Positions 15,735-25,864 of a DNA stretch of 64,000 nucleotides are shown here, one piece after another; position 1 is the first letter of the stretch, and every line of letters starts with the position of its first letter. Made by a program: the position numbers and the translations under genes. Source of the DNA: Desulfuromonadaceae bacterium (GTDB taxonomy: Bacteria; Desulfobacterota; Desulfuromonadia; Desulfuromonadales; Syntrophotaleaceae); NCBI GenBank assembly GCA_007134025.1, contig SLLR01000020.1:17511-81510 (forward strand). The letters run 5' to 3'. Below the pieces are notes generated by a model. The model was not told the DNA's origin. It saw only the letters and a list, made by a program, of their open reading frames with translations, and searched no databases.

Positions 15735-17825
15735 ATGGAAAAAACCACGATCTGCCGGCTCTGCTCTGCCTGTTGCCTGGTGACGGTCGAGGTAACCGAC
15801 GGCCGCCTGGTGAGGGCCCGCCGTCAATCCCCCCTTCCCGAGGAACGGCAGTGGTTCTGTCCCAAGCTGTCGGCGGCGGCGGCCATCACCCATGCGCCGG
15901 AGCGACTGCAGCGGCCGCTGTTGCGGGAAGGCGGGCGACGGGCGGGTGCCTGGCGTGAAGCCGACTGGGATGAGGCCCTGTCCGTGGTTGCCGAGCGTTT
16001 CCGGTCCCTTCGTCATCGCTACGGAGCGCCTTCGGTGGGCTGGCTGCGGGGAATGGCTGCGGACTGGGGGGCGCCCTGGGACTATGTCAATCGCTTCATG
16101 AATGTTTTTGGCTCCCCCAACACCATCGGTAACGGCTCGGTCTGTCATGTGGCCCGGGAGATGGCTCATCAGTATACCTACGGCGCCATGACCCTGCCGC
16201 AGGTGGCCGAGAGTCGTTGTCTGCTGATCTGGGGAAAAAATGACCTCAACACCAATCCTCCGGCTGCCGAGGCCATCCTGGAAGCCCGCCGCCGGGGCGC
16301 CGCGCTGATCGTCGTCGATCCGGTGCGTACCGCTCTGGCCGAGCGGGCCGACCTGTGGTTGCAGATCAAGCCCGGCCACGACGGCCCCCTGGCCATGGCG
16401 ATGATTCACGAAATTATTCGGGAGGGTCTCTACGACGAGGCTTTTGTCAGAGACTGGACGCTGGGTTTTGAGGAGCTGCGCCAGGCCGCCTCGACGTTCT
16501 CTCCGGAACAAATCGCCGCGAAGGTCTGGCTGAAGCCCGAGGATATTCGCCAGGCTGCCCGGCTCTACGCCGCCAGCGCGCCGGCCTGCCTGATCGACGG
16601 CAATGGTCTCGACATGCAGCAGCACGTCTTTGACGATACGCGGGCGGTCTGTATGCTGCGGGCCCTCACCGGTAATCTCGACCGGCCCGGCGGCGACCTG
16701 CTGCCGCAGCCGGTGGCGGCCCGCAACCTGCAGTTGCAGGAGCGGCTGCCGGCGGATGCCAGGCCCATTACCGAGGCCTATGCGCTGTTTAACAGCTTTC
16801 ATCACAACTGGGGACTGCACGCCCAGTCCTGTATCCCCGATGCGGTTCTGGAGGGAAAACCCTATCCGCTGCGCATGCTGGTGGTTCAGGCGGGAAATCC
16901 CGCAGTCACCATGGCCGATTCGCAGCGGGTACGGCGGGCGTTGGACCGGTTGGAATTCCTGGTGGTCATCGACCCTTTTGCAACCCGTACCAGCGAGTTT
17001 GCCGATGTTCTGCTGCCGGCCTGCGGCTGTTTTGAAAAAACCCAGCTCAACCGCGCCGCGCTGCGTCACAACCGGGTGGTTCTGCAGGATCAGGTGCTGC
17101 CGCCCCTTGGCGACAGCCGTCCGGACTGGTGGATTGTCTTTGAGCTGGCCCGGCGCTTAGGTATGCAGCAGGACTTCCCCTGGCAGTCGGTGGAACAGGC
17201 CATCGACGACCAGTTACAGCCGTCCGGAATAACCGTCGCCGACCTGCGAGCCCATCCCAACGGACTGAGCGCCGGCGAAACCCGCTTTCACAAATACCGG
17301 GAGCAGGGGTTTGCCACACCGTCCAAAAAGGTGGAACTGTTTTCTCCCCGACTGGCGGCGGCCGGTTTTCCGGGTACCCCCTGCGAGGCCGGCTGGAAGC
17401 AGGACCCGGTGAGCTTTGCCGAAAATCGCAGCGAATATCCGCTGATCGGAATCAGCGGACCCCGCTCCAACCGCTTCACCCACAGTCAGTTTCATCGCAT
17501 CCCTGCCCTGTTGCAGCAGGAGACGGAAGCACGGGTCGATATTCACCCTCGGGAGGCCCGGCGTCTGGGGGTGGATGATGGCGATCGGGTGAAAATCCTC
17601 TCGCCCCGGGGCGAGGTCCAAATGCGGGTCCGAATCTGGGATGGTGTTGCGGAAGGCTGCCTGCTACTGGGTTGGGGCTGGGGCGAGACGGATCCAGCGG
17701 CTAATCTGAACGATTTGACCGATGACGGCCGGCGCAACCCGGTGACCGCGACTCCTTCCAGCCGAAGTTTTTATTGCCGGCTGCTCAAGGAGCAGCCGGC
17801 CGCTCCTGCCGCAACCACAGACTGA
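15735..17825 (+). CDS. Molybdopterin (bis-MGD) oxidoreductase, Cys-ligated, formate-dehydrogenase-like
   Basis: A 696-residue cytoplasmic enzyme of the DMSO-reductase superfamily with no Tat signal. The N-terminal [4Fe-4S] cluster motif is Cys7-x2-Cys10-x3-Cys14 and Cys42, followed by Lys44, as in formate dehydrogenase and NapA types. Cys137 in GNGSVCHVAREM is the expected Mo/W ligand, and its neighbour His138 recalls the (Sec/Cys)-His pair of formate dehydrogenases. Pterin-binding signatures include WGKNDLNTNP, IVVDPVRT, GNLDRPGGDLLPQP and a C-terminal molybdopterin dinucleotide domain with NRFTHSQFH. The true substrate is unknown. AGAGGAG precedes the ATG. No electron-transfer subunit is adjacent. 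Confidence 0.88.
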   Translation: MEKTTICRLCSACCLVTVEVTDGRLVRARRQSPLPEERQWFCPKLSAAAAITHAPERLQRPLLREGGRRAGAWREADWDEALSVVAERFRSLRHRYGAPSVGWLRGMAADWGAPWDYVNRFMNVFGSPNTIGNGSVCHVAREMAHQYTYGAMTLPQVAESRCLLIWGKNDLNTNPPAAEAILEARRRGAALIVVDPVRTALAERADLWLQIKPGHDGPLAMAMIHEIIREGLYDEAFVRDWTLGFEELRQAASTFSPEQIAAKVWLKPEDIRQAARLYAASAPACLIDGNGLDMQQHVFDDTRAVCMLRALTGNLDRPGGDLLPQPVAARNLQLQERLPADARPITEAYALFNSFHHNWGLHAQSCIPDAVLEGKPYPLRMLVVQAGNPAVTMADSQRVRRALDRLEFLVVIDPFATRTSEFADVLLPACGCFEKTQLNRAALRHNRVVLQDQVLPPLGDSRPDWWIVFELARRLGMQQDFPWQSVEQAIDDQLQPSGITVADLRAHPNGLSAGETRFHKYREQGFATPSKKVELFSPRLAAAGFPGTPCEAGWKQDPVSFAENRSEYPLIGISGPRSNRFTHSQFHRIPALLQQETEARVDIHPREARRLGVDDGDRVKILSPRGEVQMRVRIWDGVAEGCLLLGWGWGETDPAANLNDLTDDGRRNPVTATPSSRSFYCRLLKEQPAAPAATTD

Positions 17826-17855
17826 GGATTCTGCCGGCCAAGGCCGCCCCGCCTG

Positions 17856-18770
17856 TCAGTCCTTTTCTCCCAGGTCCAGCAGGGCCTTCAGCATTGCCAC
17901 TCGAACCATCTCCACCTGTCCTTCAGCCGCCCTCGCCAGAGGGATGCCGTAGATGGCCTCCAACTCCAGCGGCCGGCCTTCGAGGCGGTCGATCATCATG
18001 CTCGGCCGGTAGTCGTGCATATCTTCCGTGGCGCTGATCATTTGCGCGATGAAAGGCGCGGCGTCAATGGGACAGCTCAGATTCTGGGCGTTGCCGGCGG
18101 CGATGACTTCTGCCATCAGGGACTGAATCTCCCTGCGGGTGTCCCCGTGTGCGAGCAGCTCGGTGACGGTTTTGCCGGTGAGAGCACAGAGACCGTTGAA
18201 GGGAATGTTCCAGACCAGTTTCTCCCACCGGGCCCGCTGCAGATCGGCGACCGCTTCGCAGGGGACGCCGGCGTCGCTGAACAGGGACGCCAGGGACGCG
18301 GCCCGATCAGAAAGGCCGCCGCAAAATTCCCCGAGCCGAATCCGCCCCTGACCCAGGTGATGTACAACCCCCGGCACGCCGCGGTTGCAGCACAAAAAAG
18401 CGATGCCTCCCAGTACCCGTTCGGCACCGAAGGCTTCGGCCAGCAGTTCTTCGTTGCCGAGACCGTTCTGCAGGGTCAGAACGCAGGTTTCGCCCTGCAT
18501 CAGAGGAGCCACCAGTTCGACCAGGCGGTGGTTGGCGAAGGTTTTGAGACCGACCAGCACCAGATCGACGGGACCGAGTTCGGCGGAATCGAGGGCGCAA
18601 CGGACCTTGTCCAGATGAAAGTCGCCCTGCGGAGAGATGACAGTCAGTCCTTTTTCGCGGATCGCCTGGTAGTCCCGACGCAGCAGAAAGCGTACCGAAT
18701 GTCCGGAGCGTTGCAACTGAGCGCCGTAATAGAGGCCCAGGGCCCCGGCGCCGATGACGGCAATCTTCAT
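17856..18770 (-). CDS. panE: 2-dehydropantoate 2-reductase
   Basis: A 304-residue NADPH-dependent reductase that makes pantoate for coenzyme A. The N-terminal Rossmann loop is AVIGAGALGLYYGAQL. The catalytic Lys lies in the WEKLVWNIPFNGLCALTG segment, and the C-terminal helical dimer domain includes PSMMIDRLEGRPLELEAIYG. ATG at 18770 is chosen because IAVIGAGALG must be near the N-terminus; an open frame extends to 18884 without family sequence. It converges on the molybdopterin oxidoreductase gene. Ketopantoate reductase paralogues exist, so the pathway role is likely rather than certain. Confidence 0.9.
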   Translation of the reverse strand: MKIAVIGAGALGLYYGAQLQRSGHSVRFLLRRDYQAIREKGLTVISPQGDFHLDKVRCALDSAELGPVDLVLVGLKTFANHRLVELVAPLMQGETCVLTLQNGLGNEELLAEAFGAERVLGGIAFLCCNRGVPGVVHHLGQGRIRLGEFCGGLSDRAASLASLFSDAGVPCEAVADLQRARWEKLVWNIPFNGLCALTGKTVTELLAHGDTRREIQSLMAEVIAAGNAQNLSCPIDAAPFIAQMISATEDMHDYRPSMMIDRLEGRPLELEAIYGIPLARAAEGQVEMVRVAMLKALLDLGEKD

Positions 18771-18919
18771 GGGAGTTCTCCATGGACGGCGGCCGGCAGA
18801 TCGGCCCGGACCGGTCCGGTGTGGGTAGACGGCCCGTATTTTCTGTTCTGCGCCCGCCTGCTGTGTTGCAACCCAACTGGCCACATTCGCAGCGCGGTGC
18901 TGCTCAAAATGGCCTTTTC

Positions 18920-18949
18920 TTGACGGATTGCAAAGTTTCGTGGTAGGAT
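18920..18949 (+). promoter_or_regulatory. Sigma-70 promoter for carD
   Basis: TTGACG at 18920-18925, 18 bases, TAGGAT at 18944-18949, ending about 25 bases before the carD ATG and just behind the divergent panE gene. Confidence 0.55.
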
Positions 18950-18974
18950 CCAGAGATTATCAAAGGAGAAAATC

Positions 18975-19457
18975 ATGTTTAAAGTTGGAGATCTGGCGGT
19001 CTATCCTGCCCAGGGTGTCGGAGTTATCGAATCGATTGAGTCCAAAGAATTTGTCGGCCAAAAGCATGATTTTTATGTTCTGCGAATCCTCGACAGCGAT
19101 ATGACCATTATGGTTCCGGTAGGCAATACCGGCTCCGTGGGCATGCGCACCCTGATCGACAAGGATCGGGTGGCTCGGGTTTACGACGTGCTCAACGACA
19201 AGACGGCGATTGACCAGGTGATTGCTTCCTGGAGCCGTCGTCAACGCGGTTACAACGAAAAGATTCGAACCGGCGATCTGTTCGAGGTGGCGGAGGTGCT
19301 GCGCGATTTATACCAGATTAAAGGATCCAAGGAGCTCTCCTACGGCGAAAAGAAGGTGCTGGAGTTGGCCCGCAAGCTGCTGGTCAAGGAAGTTGCTCTG
19401 GCCGCCGGCACCGAGGAGGAACAGGTGGTCGAACGGGTCGAGAGCTTTTTCCATTGA
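18975..19457 (+). CDS. carD: CarD/CdnL-family RNA polymerase-binding regulator
   Basis: A 160-residue CarD_CdnL_TRCF-type protein. Residues 1-60 form the Tudor-like RNA-polymerase interaction domain (FKVGDLAVYPAQGVGVIESI) that binds the beta subunit, and the helical remainder (ASWSRRQRGYNEKI.., LYQIKGSKELSYGEKKVLELARKLL) contacts the promoter upstream fork. Such proteins stabilise open complexes, notably at rRNA promoters. GGAG precedes the ATG. The carD-ispD-ispF arrangement recurs in Geobacter relatives. A palindromic repeat separates it from ispD. Confidence 0.95.
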   Translation: MFKVGDLAVYPAQGVGVIESIESKEFVGQKHDFYVLRILDSDMTIMVPVGNTGSVGMRTLIDKDRVARVYDVLNDKTAIDQVIASWSRRQRGYNEKIRTGDLFEVAEVLRDLYQIKGSKELSYGEKKVLELARKLLVKEVALAAGTEEEQVVERVESFFH

Positions 19458-19496
19458 CTGGTTGCCGCTGTCGGGATTCCCGCTACGGCTTTCTTT

Positions 19497-19625
19497 GATG
19501 GCCTCGCAAGAATTTCGTCCCACGGCGTTACGGCGTTTTTTCAGGACCTCGACATATCCTATGTATGCCTTCGCTCCTGAAAAAACACCAAGCCTTGCAG
19601 GACGAAATTTTTGCCTAGCCAGCTC
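19497..19625. repeat. Large imperfect palindromic intergenic repeat
   Basis: Nested inverted arms lie between carD and ispD: AATTTCGTCC (19511-19520) with GGACGAAATT (19600-19609), and TTTTTTCAGGA (19536-19546) with TCCTGAAAAAA (19575-19585). They close over CATATCCTATG, and weaker outer pairing extends to the limits given. The left half recurs on the other strand at 32225-32283, so this is a dispersed element of the genome rather than a simple terminator. No transposase is associated. Confidence 0.8.
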
Positions 19626-19719
19626 ATGAGTTTTTGCGAAAGCATCTTTCTTTGATCCTGTATAACGCCAATGTCCTCCCGCTGTCCAGTCCGGACAGGC
19701 TCGGCAGGGGGATTTCTCT

Positions 19720-20448
19720 GTGCCGGAGCGTGAGCCGTCTTCATCCATGAGTGTCTTTGTCCTGATCCCCGCCGCCGGTATGGGACGCCGTATGGGCGCT
19801 GCCGTCAACAAGCAGTATCTGCCCCTCGCCGGCCGCCCCATTCTGGCACACACCGTTGCCCTGTTCGATGGGCATCCCCTGATAGACAAGATTTTTCTCA
19901 TCACACCTGCCGACGAGTTCGCCCTGTGCCGCCGGGAGGTGCTGGATCCCAACGGTTTCCGCAAGGTTCAGGAGTTGGTGCCGGGAGGGGTTGAGCGTCA
20001 GGATTCGGTGTTCAACGGTCTGCAAGCCTGCGGTGCCGCCATCGATGATATTGTGCTGATTCACGATGGCGTGCGACCGCTGCTGCAGCCGCAGCTTATC
20101 GACCGGCTGGTGGAGCAGGTTCGCGAGGGCGGAGCCTGTCTGGTGGGGGTTCCGGTCAAGGACACCATCAAGAGAGTGCAGGGCGGACGCATTCAGGAGA
20201 CCCCCGATCGTCGGGACCTGTGGCAGGCACAGACGCCCCAGGCCTTTCGCTACGGCCAGATAGCCGAGGCCTACGCTCAGGCCTGCCGGGACGGTTTCCG
20301 CGGCACCGACGATGCTTCCCTGGTGGAACGACTGGGACAGCCGGTGACGGTGGTGACCGGCAGTTATCGCAATATCAAGATCACCACGCCCGAGGATCTG
20401 TTGCTCGCCCGGGCCTTTCTGGACTGCTCCGAGGAGGTCGGCGGATGA
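19720..20448 (+). CDS. ispD: 2-C-methyl-D-erythritol 4-phosphate cytidylyltransferase
   Basis: Third step of the non-mevalonate isoprenoid pathway: MEP plus CTP gives CDP-ME. The nucleotide-binding N-terminus [12 protein letters not shown], the HDGVRPL motif with its catalytic acidic residue, DTIKRV and [10 protein letters not shown] are diagnostic. GTG at 19720 has a well-placed AGGGGG and gives 242 residues; ATG at 19747 would give 233 residues and is closer to the conserved start, so both remain possible. The stop overlaps ispF by four bases (ATGA). Confidence 0.93.
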   Translation: MPEREPSSSMSVFVLIPAAGMGRRMGAAVNKQYLPLAGRPILAHTVALFDGHPLIDKIFLITPADEFALCRREVLDPNGFRKVQELVPGGVERQDSVFNGLQACGAAIDDIVLIHDGVRPLLQPQLIDRLVEQVREGGACLVGVPVKDTIKRVQGGRIQETPDRRDLWQAQTPQAFRYGQIAEAYAQACRDGFRGTDDASLVERLGQPVTVVTGSYRNIKITTPEDLLLARAFLDCSEEVGG

Positions 20449-20921
20449 TGCGTATCGGACACGGTTATGATGTTCACCAGCTGGTTGCCGACCGCGCGCT
20501 TGTTCTTGGCGGGGTCGAGATTCCCTGGGAGCGAGGCCTGCTCGGCCATTCTGATGCCGATGTGCTGCTGCATGCCATCTGCGACGCCATCCTCGGCGCC
20601 CTTGGTGAGGGCGACATCGGCAGGCACTTTCCCGACAGTGATCCGGCCTACCGGGGAATCTCCAGCCTGAAGCTGCTGCAACAGGTGGCGGCTCTGGCGG
20701 CGACGGCGGGCTACAAGGTTGGCAACCTCGACAGCACCGTTGTCGCTCAGCGGCCCAAGCTGGCTCCCTATATTGCCGCCATGGTGGCGCAGATCGCCAA
20801 GGCCTGCGCGGTGGCCCCCCGACAGATCAATGTCAAGGCGACCACCACCGAACAACTCGGATTCGAGGGGCGTGGCGAGGGCATTTCCGCGCATGCCGTG
20901 GTCCTGCTGGAGCGCCTCTGA
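20445..20921 (+). CDS. ispF: 2-C-methyl-D-erythritol 2,4-cyclodiphosphate synthase
   Basis: A 158-residue trimeric enzyme that cyclises CDP-ME 2-phosphate to MEcPP with loss of CMP. The metal-binding DxH and active-site stretches are [29 protein letters not shown] and [25 protein letters not shown] is the C-terminal signature. It starts four bases inside ispD, giving tight coupling of consecutive pathway genes. A 9-bp terminator hairpin follows. Confidence 0.96.
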   Translation: MMRIGHGYDVHQLVADRALVLGGVEIPWERGLLGHSDADVLLHAICDAILGALGEGDIGRHFPDSDPAYRGISSLKLLQQVAALAATAGYKVGNLDSTVVAQRPKLAPYIAAMVAQIAKACAVAPRQINVKATTTEQLGFEGRGEGISAHAVVLLERL

Positions 20922-20980
20922 TACCGCTTCGCCTTTTTTGGCTGCCGGCTAAAGGGCGGTTGCTTTTGCAAAAAAAATCT

Positions 20981-21013
20981 GCCACCTTCTGAAGCTTGAG
21001 GAAGGTGGCTTTT
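20981..21013 (+). terminator. Rho-independent terminator after ispF
   Basis: GCCACCTTC (20981-20989) pairs perfectly with GAAGGTGGC (21001-21009) and is followed by TTTT. A run of eight A residues precedes the stem. Confidence 0.8.
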
Positions 21014-21075
21014 CGTCAGGCGGCGGTCGGCCTCTGCCGCCCCATCCATTCTTTTTGACCAGGACGACAGAGATC

Positions 21076-22791
21076 ATGGGTTCCAGCAACGATTCCAACA
21101 TTCCTGCGGCTCCGAGCCATTTTATTCGCACTCTTATCGACCAGGATCTGGCCGCCGGAAAAAACAGCGGTGCGGTCATTACCCGATTTCCGCCCGAGCC
21201 CAACGGCTATCTGCACATCGGTCACGCCAAGAGTATCTGCCTGAATTTCGGGTTGGCCCGGGATTATGCCCATGCGCCCGGCGGGGCCCGCTGTCATCTG
21301 CGCTTTGACGACACCAACCCGGTCAAGGAAGAACAGGAGTACATCGACGCCATCAAGGAAAACCTGCGCTGGCTCGGTTTTGACTGGGGCGAGCATGAAT
21401 ATTACGCCTCGGATTATTTTGACCAGCTCTACGCCTGGGCGCTACAGCTCATTGACACCGGCAAGGCCTATGTGGACGATCTGTCGCCGGAGGAAATTCG
21501 CGCCTACCGGGGCACCCTGACCGAACCGGGGCGAAACAGTCCCTATCGGGATCGTCCGGCGGCTGAGAATCGTGACCTCTTTGAACGCATGAAAAACGGC
21601 GAATTTCCCGACGGATTCCGCGTTCTGCGGGCCAAAATCGACATGGCCTCTCCCAACCTGAATCTGCGGGATCCGGTGATGTACCGCATTCTGCATGCCG
21701 AGCATCATCGCACTGGAAGCCGGTGGTGTATCTACCCCATGTACGACTTCACCCACGGGCAAAGCGATTCTCTGGAGGGGATTACGCACTCCATCTGTAC
21801 CCTGGAGTTTGAAGACCATCGGCCCCTCTACGACTGGTTTCTCGATCAGCTGGACATTCATCACCCCCGGCAGATCGAATTTGCCCGGCTCAACATCAAT
21901 TACGCGGTCATGAGCAAACGCAAGCTGCTGGAGTTGGTGCGGGACGGGCATGTTGACGGCTGGGATGATCCCCGCATGCTGACTCTGGCCGGACTGCGCC
22001 GGCGCGGCTTCACGCCGGCGTCGATTCGTGCGTTTTGTGAGCGGATCGGTGTTTCCAAAAAGAGCAGCTGCGTCGATATGGGGTTTCTGGAAAACTGCCT
22101 GCGTGAAGATCTGGACAGCCATGCGCCTCGAGCCATGGCGGTGCTCGATCCGCTCAAGGTGGTGATCACCAACTACCCGAAGGATCAAGTCGAAGAATTC
22201 GACGCTCCCATTCACCCCCAGCGGCCCGAACTGGGAACCCGCAAGGTGCCCTTTTCCCGGGAGCTGTTTATCGAGCGGGAAGACTTTATGGAAGAGCCGC
22301 CGAACAAGTTCTTCCGTCTCGCGCCCGGCCGGGAAGTGCGGTTGCGCTGTGCCTACTATGTGCGTTGCGACGAAGTCATCAGGGATCCGCAAAGCGGTGA
22401 GATTACCGAGCTGCGCTGCTGCTACGATCCGGAGAGCCGGGGAGGTTCATCGCCGGACGGGCGCAAGGTTAAGGGAACCCTGCATTGGGTCTCGGCCGCC
22501 CATGCCCTGGACGCGGAAATTCGCCTCTACGACCGGCTGTTTGTGGTGGAGAATCCGGCGGCGGACAAAGCCGTCGATTTTACCCGGCACCTCAACCCCC
22601 AATCACTCAAAGTACTCCGCGGTTGTAAGGTCGAGCCGAGTCTTGTTGCCGCCGCCCCCGAAAGCCGCTATCAGTTTGAGCGGCAGGGATATTTCTGCGT
22701 CGATCGCTACGACAGCGGCTCGGCAAGACTGGTGTTTAACCGCACCGTGACCCTGCGGGATTCGTGGGCAAAGGTTGAAGCTAAACCGTAG
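21076..22791 (+). CDS. glnS: Glutaminyl-tRNA synthetase
   Basis: A 571-residue class I synthetase charging tRNA-Gln directly. It has the HIGH motif in [16 protein letters not shown], the GluRS/GlnRS catalytic insert, and the KMSKS equivalent [23 protein letters not shown] and the C-terminal beta-barrel anticodon domains are those of GlnRS rather than GluRS. ATG at 21076 follows AGGACGACAGAG; a TTG at 21055 is less likely. Its presence suggests Gln-tRNA does not depend only on the GatCAB amidation route. Confidence 0.95.
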   Translation: MGSSNDSNIPAAPSHFIRTLIDQDLAAGKNSGAVITRFPPEPNGYLHIGHAKSICLNFGLARDYAHAPGGARCHLRFDDTNPVKEEQEYIDAIKENLRWLGFDWGEHEYYASDYFDQLYAWALQLIDTGKAYVDDLSPEEIRAYRGTLTEPGRNSPYRDRPAAENRDLFERMKNGEFPDGFRVLRAKIDMASPNLNLRDPVMYRILHAEHHRTGSRWCIYPMYDFTHGQSDSLEGITHSICTLEFEDHRPLYDWFLDQLDIHHPRQIEFARLNINYAVMSKRKLLELVRDGHVDGWDDPRMLTLAGLRRRGFTPASIRAFCERIGVSKKSSCVDMGFLENCLREDLDSHAPRAMAVLDPLKVVITNYPKDQVEEFDAPIHPQRPELGTRKVPFSRELFIEREDFMEEPPNKFFRLAPGREVRLRCAYYVRCDEVIRDPQSGEITELRCCYDPESRGGSSPDGRKVKGTLHWVSAAHALDAEIRLYDRLFVVENPAADKAVDFTRHLNPQSLKVLRGCKVEPSLVAAAPESRYQFERQGYFCVDRYDSGSARLVFNRTVTLRDSWAKVEAKP

Positions 22792-22897
22792 AATTTGTCA
22801 AAAGTTCTTGTTTCAGGCGTTACGTTTGCGGGGAAGAGCTCCCGCCGCAGGCGGGCAAGCCTGATCCATTCCGTTCAAAAAAAGGAGAAGCCGTTTC

Positions 22898-24343
22898 ATG
22901 AGCTTGCGCGTCTACAATACCCTGAGCGGCAAGAAGGAAATATTCGAACCGCTGGTGCCCGGCAAGGTCGGTATGTATGTCTGCGGCGTGACGGCCTATG
23001 ACTATTGTCACATCGGCCATGCTCGGGCCAATATCGTCTTTGACATCATTTATCGCTATCTGCAGTTTCTCGGCTACGAGGTCAAATACGTTCGCAACTA
23101 CACGGACGTCGACGATAAAATTATTCAGCGCGCCAATGAGCGGGGGATTGACAGTCGCGTCCTGGCTGAAGAATTTATTCAGGCTTTTGACGAGGATATG
23201 GCCAGCCTCGGCCTGGCGCTGCCTACCTGCCAGCCCAAGGCTACCGAGCACATCGACCAGATCATCGCCATCGTAAAGCGACTTATCGAGCGTGGTCTGG
23301 CCTACGAGTCGGCCGGAGATGTTTACTTTGCGGTGGAGAAGTTCCCCGACTATCTCAAATTGAGCAAGCGCAACATGGAGGATATGCGTTCCGGAGCGCG
23401 CATTGCTCCCGGTGAACAGAAACGCCATCCCATGGATTTTGCCTTGTGGAAGACCGCCAAGCCCGGGGAGCCCTGCTGGGACTCTCCCTGGGGGCCGGGG
23501 CGCCCCGGATGGCACATTGAATGTTCGGCCATGAGCATGGAATTCCTCGGCGAGTCCTTTGACATTCATGGCGGTGGCAAAGACCTGGTCTTTCCCCACC
23601 ACGAAAACGAGATTGCCCAGAGCGAGGGGTATTCTGGAAAGCCTTACGTCAAGTACTGGATTCACAACGGCTTTGTCAATGTCAACCAGGAGAAGATGAG
23701 TAAATCCCTGGGCAATTTCTTCACTATTCGCGAGATTCACAAAAGCTACGACCCGGAAGTGGTACGGTTCTTTATTCTCACCGCCCATTACCGCTCTCCC
23801 ATCGATTTCTGCGACCAGAACCTGCAGGAGGCCCGGGCCGGACTGACTCGCTTCTACGAAGCACTGCAGGGGGCTGCCGAGGCTGTCGCGGGGCTGGAGC
23901 CGGATGGTGGCGGCAGTGAGGAGGGGGCGGCTCTGGAGGACCGCTTTCGCGAGGCCATGGACGACGATTTCAATACGGCCCAAGCCATCGGCCATTTGTT
24001 TGACGGAGTGCGCGCCATCAATCGTCACTGCACCACCAAGAAGTTCCGCAAAAAACCCGAACTGGTGGCTTCGGTGAGGGATCTGCGGCAAACGGTACTT
24101 CGTCTGGGGGCGGTTCTTGGCCTGTTTCAGTCCGATCCCCGGACCTGGCTGGAACAGCAGAAGCTCGCCGCCCTGTCCCGTCTCGACATCGACGTGCAGC
24201 AGATCGAACAGCGCATTGCCGAGCGCAACCAGGCTCGCAGGGACAAGGACTTTGCCCGCTCCGATGCGATCCGGGAGGGGCTCGAGGACAAGGGTATCGT
24301 GTTGCTCGACACCGCCCAGGGTACCGACTGGAAAATCAAGTAG
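22898..24343 (+). CDS. cysS: Cysteinyl-tRNA synthetase
   Basis: A 481-residue class I synthetase. The HIGH motif is in [21 protein letters not shown] in [14 protein letters not shown], and the zinc ligands include the N-terminal VCGVTAYD cysteine and [24 protein letters not shown]. It catalyses ATP-dependent charging of tRNA-Cys. AAGGAG precedes the ATG. A strong terminator follows the gene. Confidence 0.97.
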   Translation: MSLRVYNTLSGKKEIFEPLVPGKVGMYVCGVTAYDYCHIGHARANIVFDIIYRYLQFLGYEVKYVRNYTDVDDKIIQRANERGIDSRVLAEEFIQAFDEDMASLGLALPTCQPKATEHIDQIIAIVKRLIERGLAYESAGDVYFAVEKFPDYLKLSKRNMEDMRSGARIAPGEQKRHPMDFALWKTAKPGEPCWDSPWGPGRPGWHIECSAMSMEFLGESFDIHGGGKDLVFPHHENEIAQSEGYSGKPYVKYWIHNGFVNVNQEKMSKSLGNFFTIREIHKSYDPEVVRFFILTAHYRSPIDFCDQNLQEARAGLTRFYEALQGAAEAVAGLEPDGGGSEEGAALEDRFREAMDDDFNTAQAIGHLFDGVRAINRHCTTKKFRKKPELVASVRDLRQTVLRLGAVLGLFQSDPRTWLEQQKLAALSRLDIDVQQIEQRIAERNQARRDKDFARSDAIREGLEDKGIVLLDTAQGTDWKIK

Positions 24344-24444
24344 CGAATGTCTGTCTTTTCGGCAAAGCCGGGTGGTGCCGTCGGCATGGGACCGCTGTGA
24401 GCTACGCTTGCAATCCGGTTCCTTTAGCCCGGTCCGGGAGCTTT

Positions 24445-24480
24445 CGGGGGGCGCGCCCAGCGGGGCGGCCCCCCGGTTTT
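24445..24480 (+). terminator. Rho-independent terminator after cysS
   Basis: CGGGGGGC (24445-24452) pairs with GCCCCCCG (24468-24475), and TTTT follows. Confidence 0.75.
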
Positions 24481-24512
24481 GTTGAGGGGGTCAACAACCC
24501 AAGGAGTTATCC

Positions 24513-25106
24513 ATGGCCAAAGACTGGAACAGGGTATGGCAGGAGCGCCGCCAGGAGCCGTTGCAGTTCGATTCCTGGCTGCAGAAGGTGCTGCCTTTAA
24601 TGCCGCCATCGGGTCGACTGCTGGACATTGCCTGCGGTCGAGGTCGCAATGCCCTGCCCCTGGCTGCTCGCGGCTACCATGTTACCGCTGTCGATAGTTC
24701 TCCCCAGGGGCTGAAGCAACTGGCCGCGGAGGCCGCAAGGCAACAATTGCCCGTCACCACCGTTCAACAGGATCTGGAGCATAATCCTCACCTGACCCTC
24801 GGGACCTTTGACATCGTCCTGCAGTTCTTTTACCTGCAGCGCAGCCTGTTCGACTCTTTGCGGCAGGCAGTCAAACCCGGCGGCCTGGCTGTGGTGAGAA
24901 CCTTCAGCCGAGCCGGTGAAGCCGCCGGCGGGCCGGGAAATCCCGACTATGTCCTGCTGCCCGGGGAGTTGCCGGCGGTCTTTGCGGGATGGGAAATTCT
25001 GCTTCACGAAGAGGGTCAGGACCGGGCACAGCGCGGCGGTTGCCTGGCGGGAATCGTGGCCCGCAAGCCGCCTTCGGCCGACCGGGAAGCCGGACCATGT
25101 GCCTGA
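24513..25106 (+). CDS. Class I SAM-dependent methyltransferase
   Basis: A 197-residue single-domain methyltransferase. The SAM-binding motif I is LLDIACGRGRNALPLA and the acidic motif II is VTAVDSSPQGL; FDIVLQFFYLQRSLF and KPGGLAVVRTFS complete the fold. The family resembles small-molecule (tellurite/thiopurine-like) methyltransferases, but the substrate cannot be named. AAGGAG precedes the ATG. It overlaps the NRDE gene downstream by ten bases. Confidence 0.85.
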   Translation: MAKDWNRVWQERRQEPLQFDSWLQKVLPLMPPSGRLLDIACGRGRNALPLAARGYHVTAVDSSPQGLKQLAAEAARQQLPVTTVQQDLEHNPHLTLGTFDIVLQFFYLQRSLFDSLRQAVKPGGLAVVRTFSRAGEAAGGPGNPDYVLLPGELPAVFAGWEILLHEEGQDRAQRGGCLAGIVARKPPSADREAGPCA

Positions 25107-25864
25107 TATTGCTTGCCTGGCGCCAACACTCGAACTATCCCCTGGTGCTGGCCGCCAATCGCGACGAATACCATCGTCGGCCAACGGCGGTGGCCGGCCC
25201 CTGGCCTGACTGTGCCGAGATTGTCGGCGGCCGGGATCTGCTACAGGGCGGAAGCTGGCTGGCCATGGCACCGCAGGGGCGATTTGCGGTGGTCACCAAT
25301 TTTCGTGAAACGCCGCCCAATCTCTGCCCGCCCCGCTCCCGGGGCCGACTGGTCCGGGATTACCTGGTCGGCGACCAGGGGCCGGCCGATTACCTGGCCA
25401 GGGTCGCCGACCAGGGAGAGCTCTATCGCGGTTTCAGCCTGCTGGTGGGTGATCATGGCGCCGTGGGTTACCTGTCCAATCGGGCAGGGGGTTACCGGCT
25501 TCTGCCGCCCGGCGTGTACGGGGTCAGTAATGCCCTGCTTGACTGCCCCTGGTACAAGGTCAATGAAGGCCGACGTCGGCTACGCGGCCTGCTGACCGAG
25601 GCTGCCCTGGACCGGGAGGCGATTTTCCGCATGCTGGCCGATCCCGATCCTCCCCCCCCAGGCGTCGGCAGATCTGGTAGTGACGAGGGCAACGGCATCG
25701 ACGGCCCCGAGTCGCCTTTCTTCATCTGCGGCGACGTCTACGGAACCCGCTGCTCTACCCTGCTGTGGTCCGACCGTTCCGGGGGCATGACTCTGGTGGA
25801 GCGCAGTTTTGCCCCGAACGGCGTTCCGTTGGGGGAAGTGTGCCATCAATTGAAGGGTTCTTGA
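25097..25864 (+). CDS. NRDE (TANGO2) family protein
   Basis: A 255-residue protein with Cys2 directly after the initiator (MCLILLAW) and the eponymous NRDE in LVLAANRDEYHRRPT, followed by GGRDLLQGGSWLAM. In this Ntn-hydrolase-like family Cys2 would be the nucleophile after Met removal. Eukaryotic TANGO2 and some bacterial homologues are linked to heme trafficking, but the role in bacteria is unsettled. It starts ten bases inside the methyltransferase gene, so the two are coupled. Confidence 0.85.
   Translation: MCLILLAWRQHSNYPLVLAANRDEYHRRPTAVAGPWPDCAEIVGGRDLLQGGSWLAMAPQGRFAVVTNFRETPPNLCPPRSRGRLVRDYLVGDQGPADYLARVADQGELYRGFSLLVGDHGAVGYLSNRAGGYRLLPPGVYGVSNALLDCPWYKVNEGRRRLRGLLTEAALDREAIFRMLADPDPPPPGVGRSGSDEGNGIDGPESPFFICGDVYGTRCSTLLWSDRSGGMTLVERSFAPNGVPLGEVCHQLKGS

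Noticed and set aside
15735..17825. Acetylene hydratase, the tungsten enzyme of Pelobacter acetylenicus
   Set aside because: The aspartate that follows the second cluster cysteine in that enzyme (Asp13) is Ser11 here, the ligand motif is VCHVAR with a following His as in formate dehydrogenases, and the sequence otherwise diverges.
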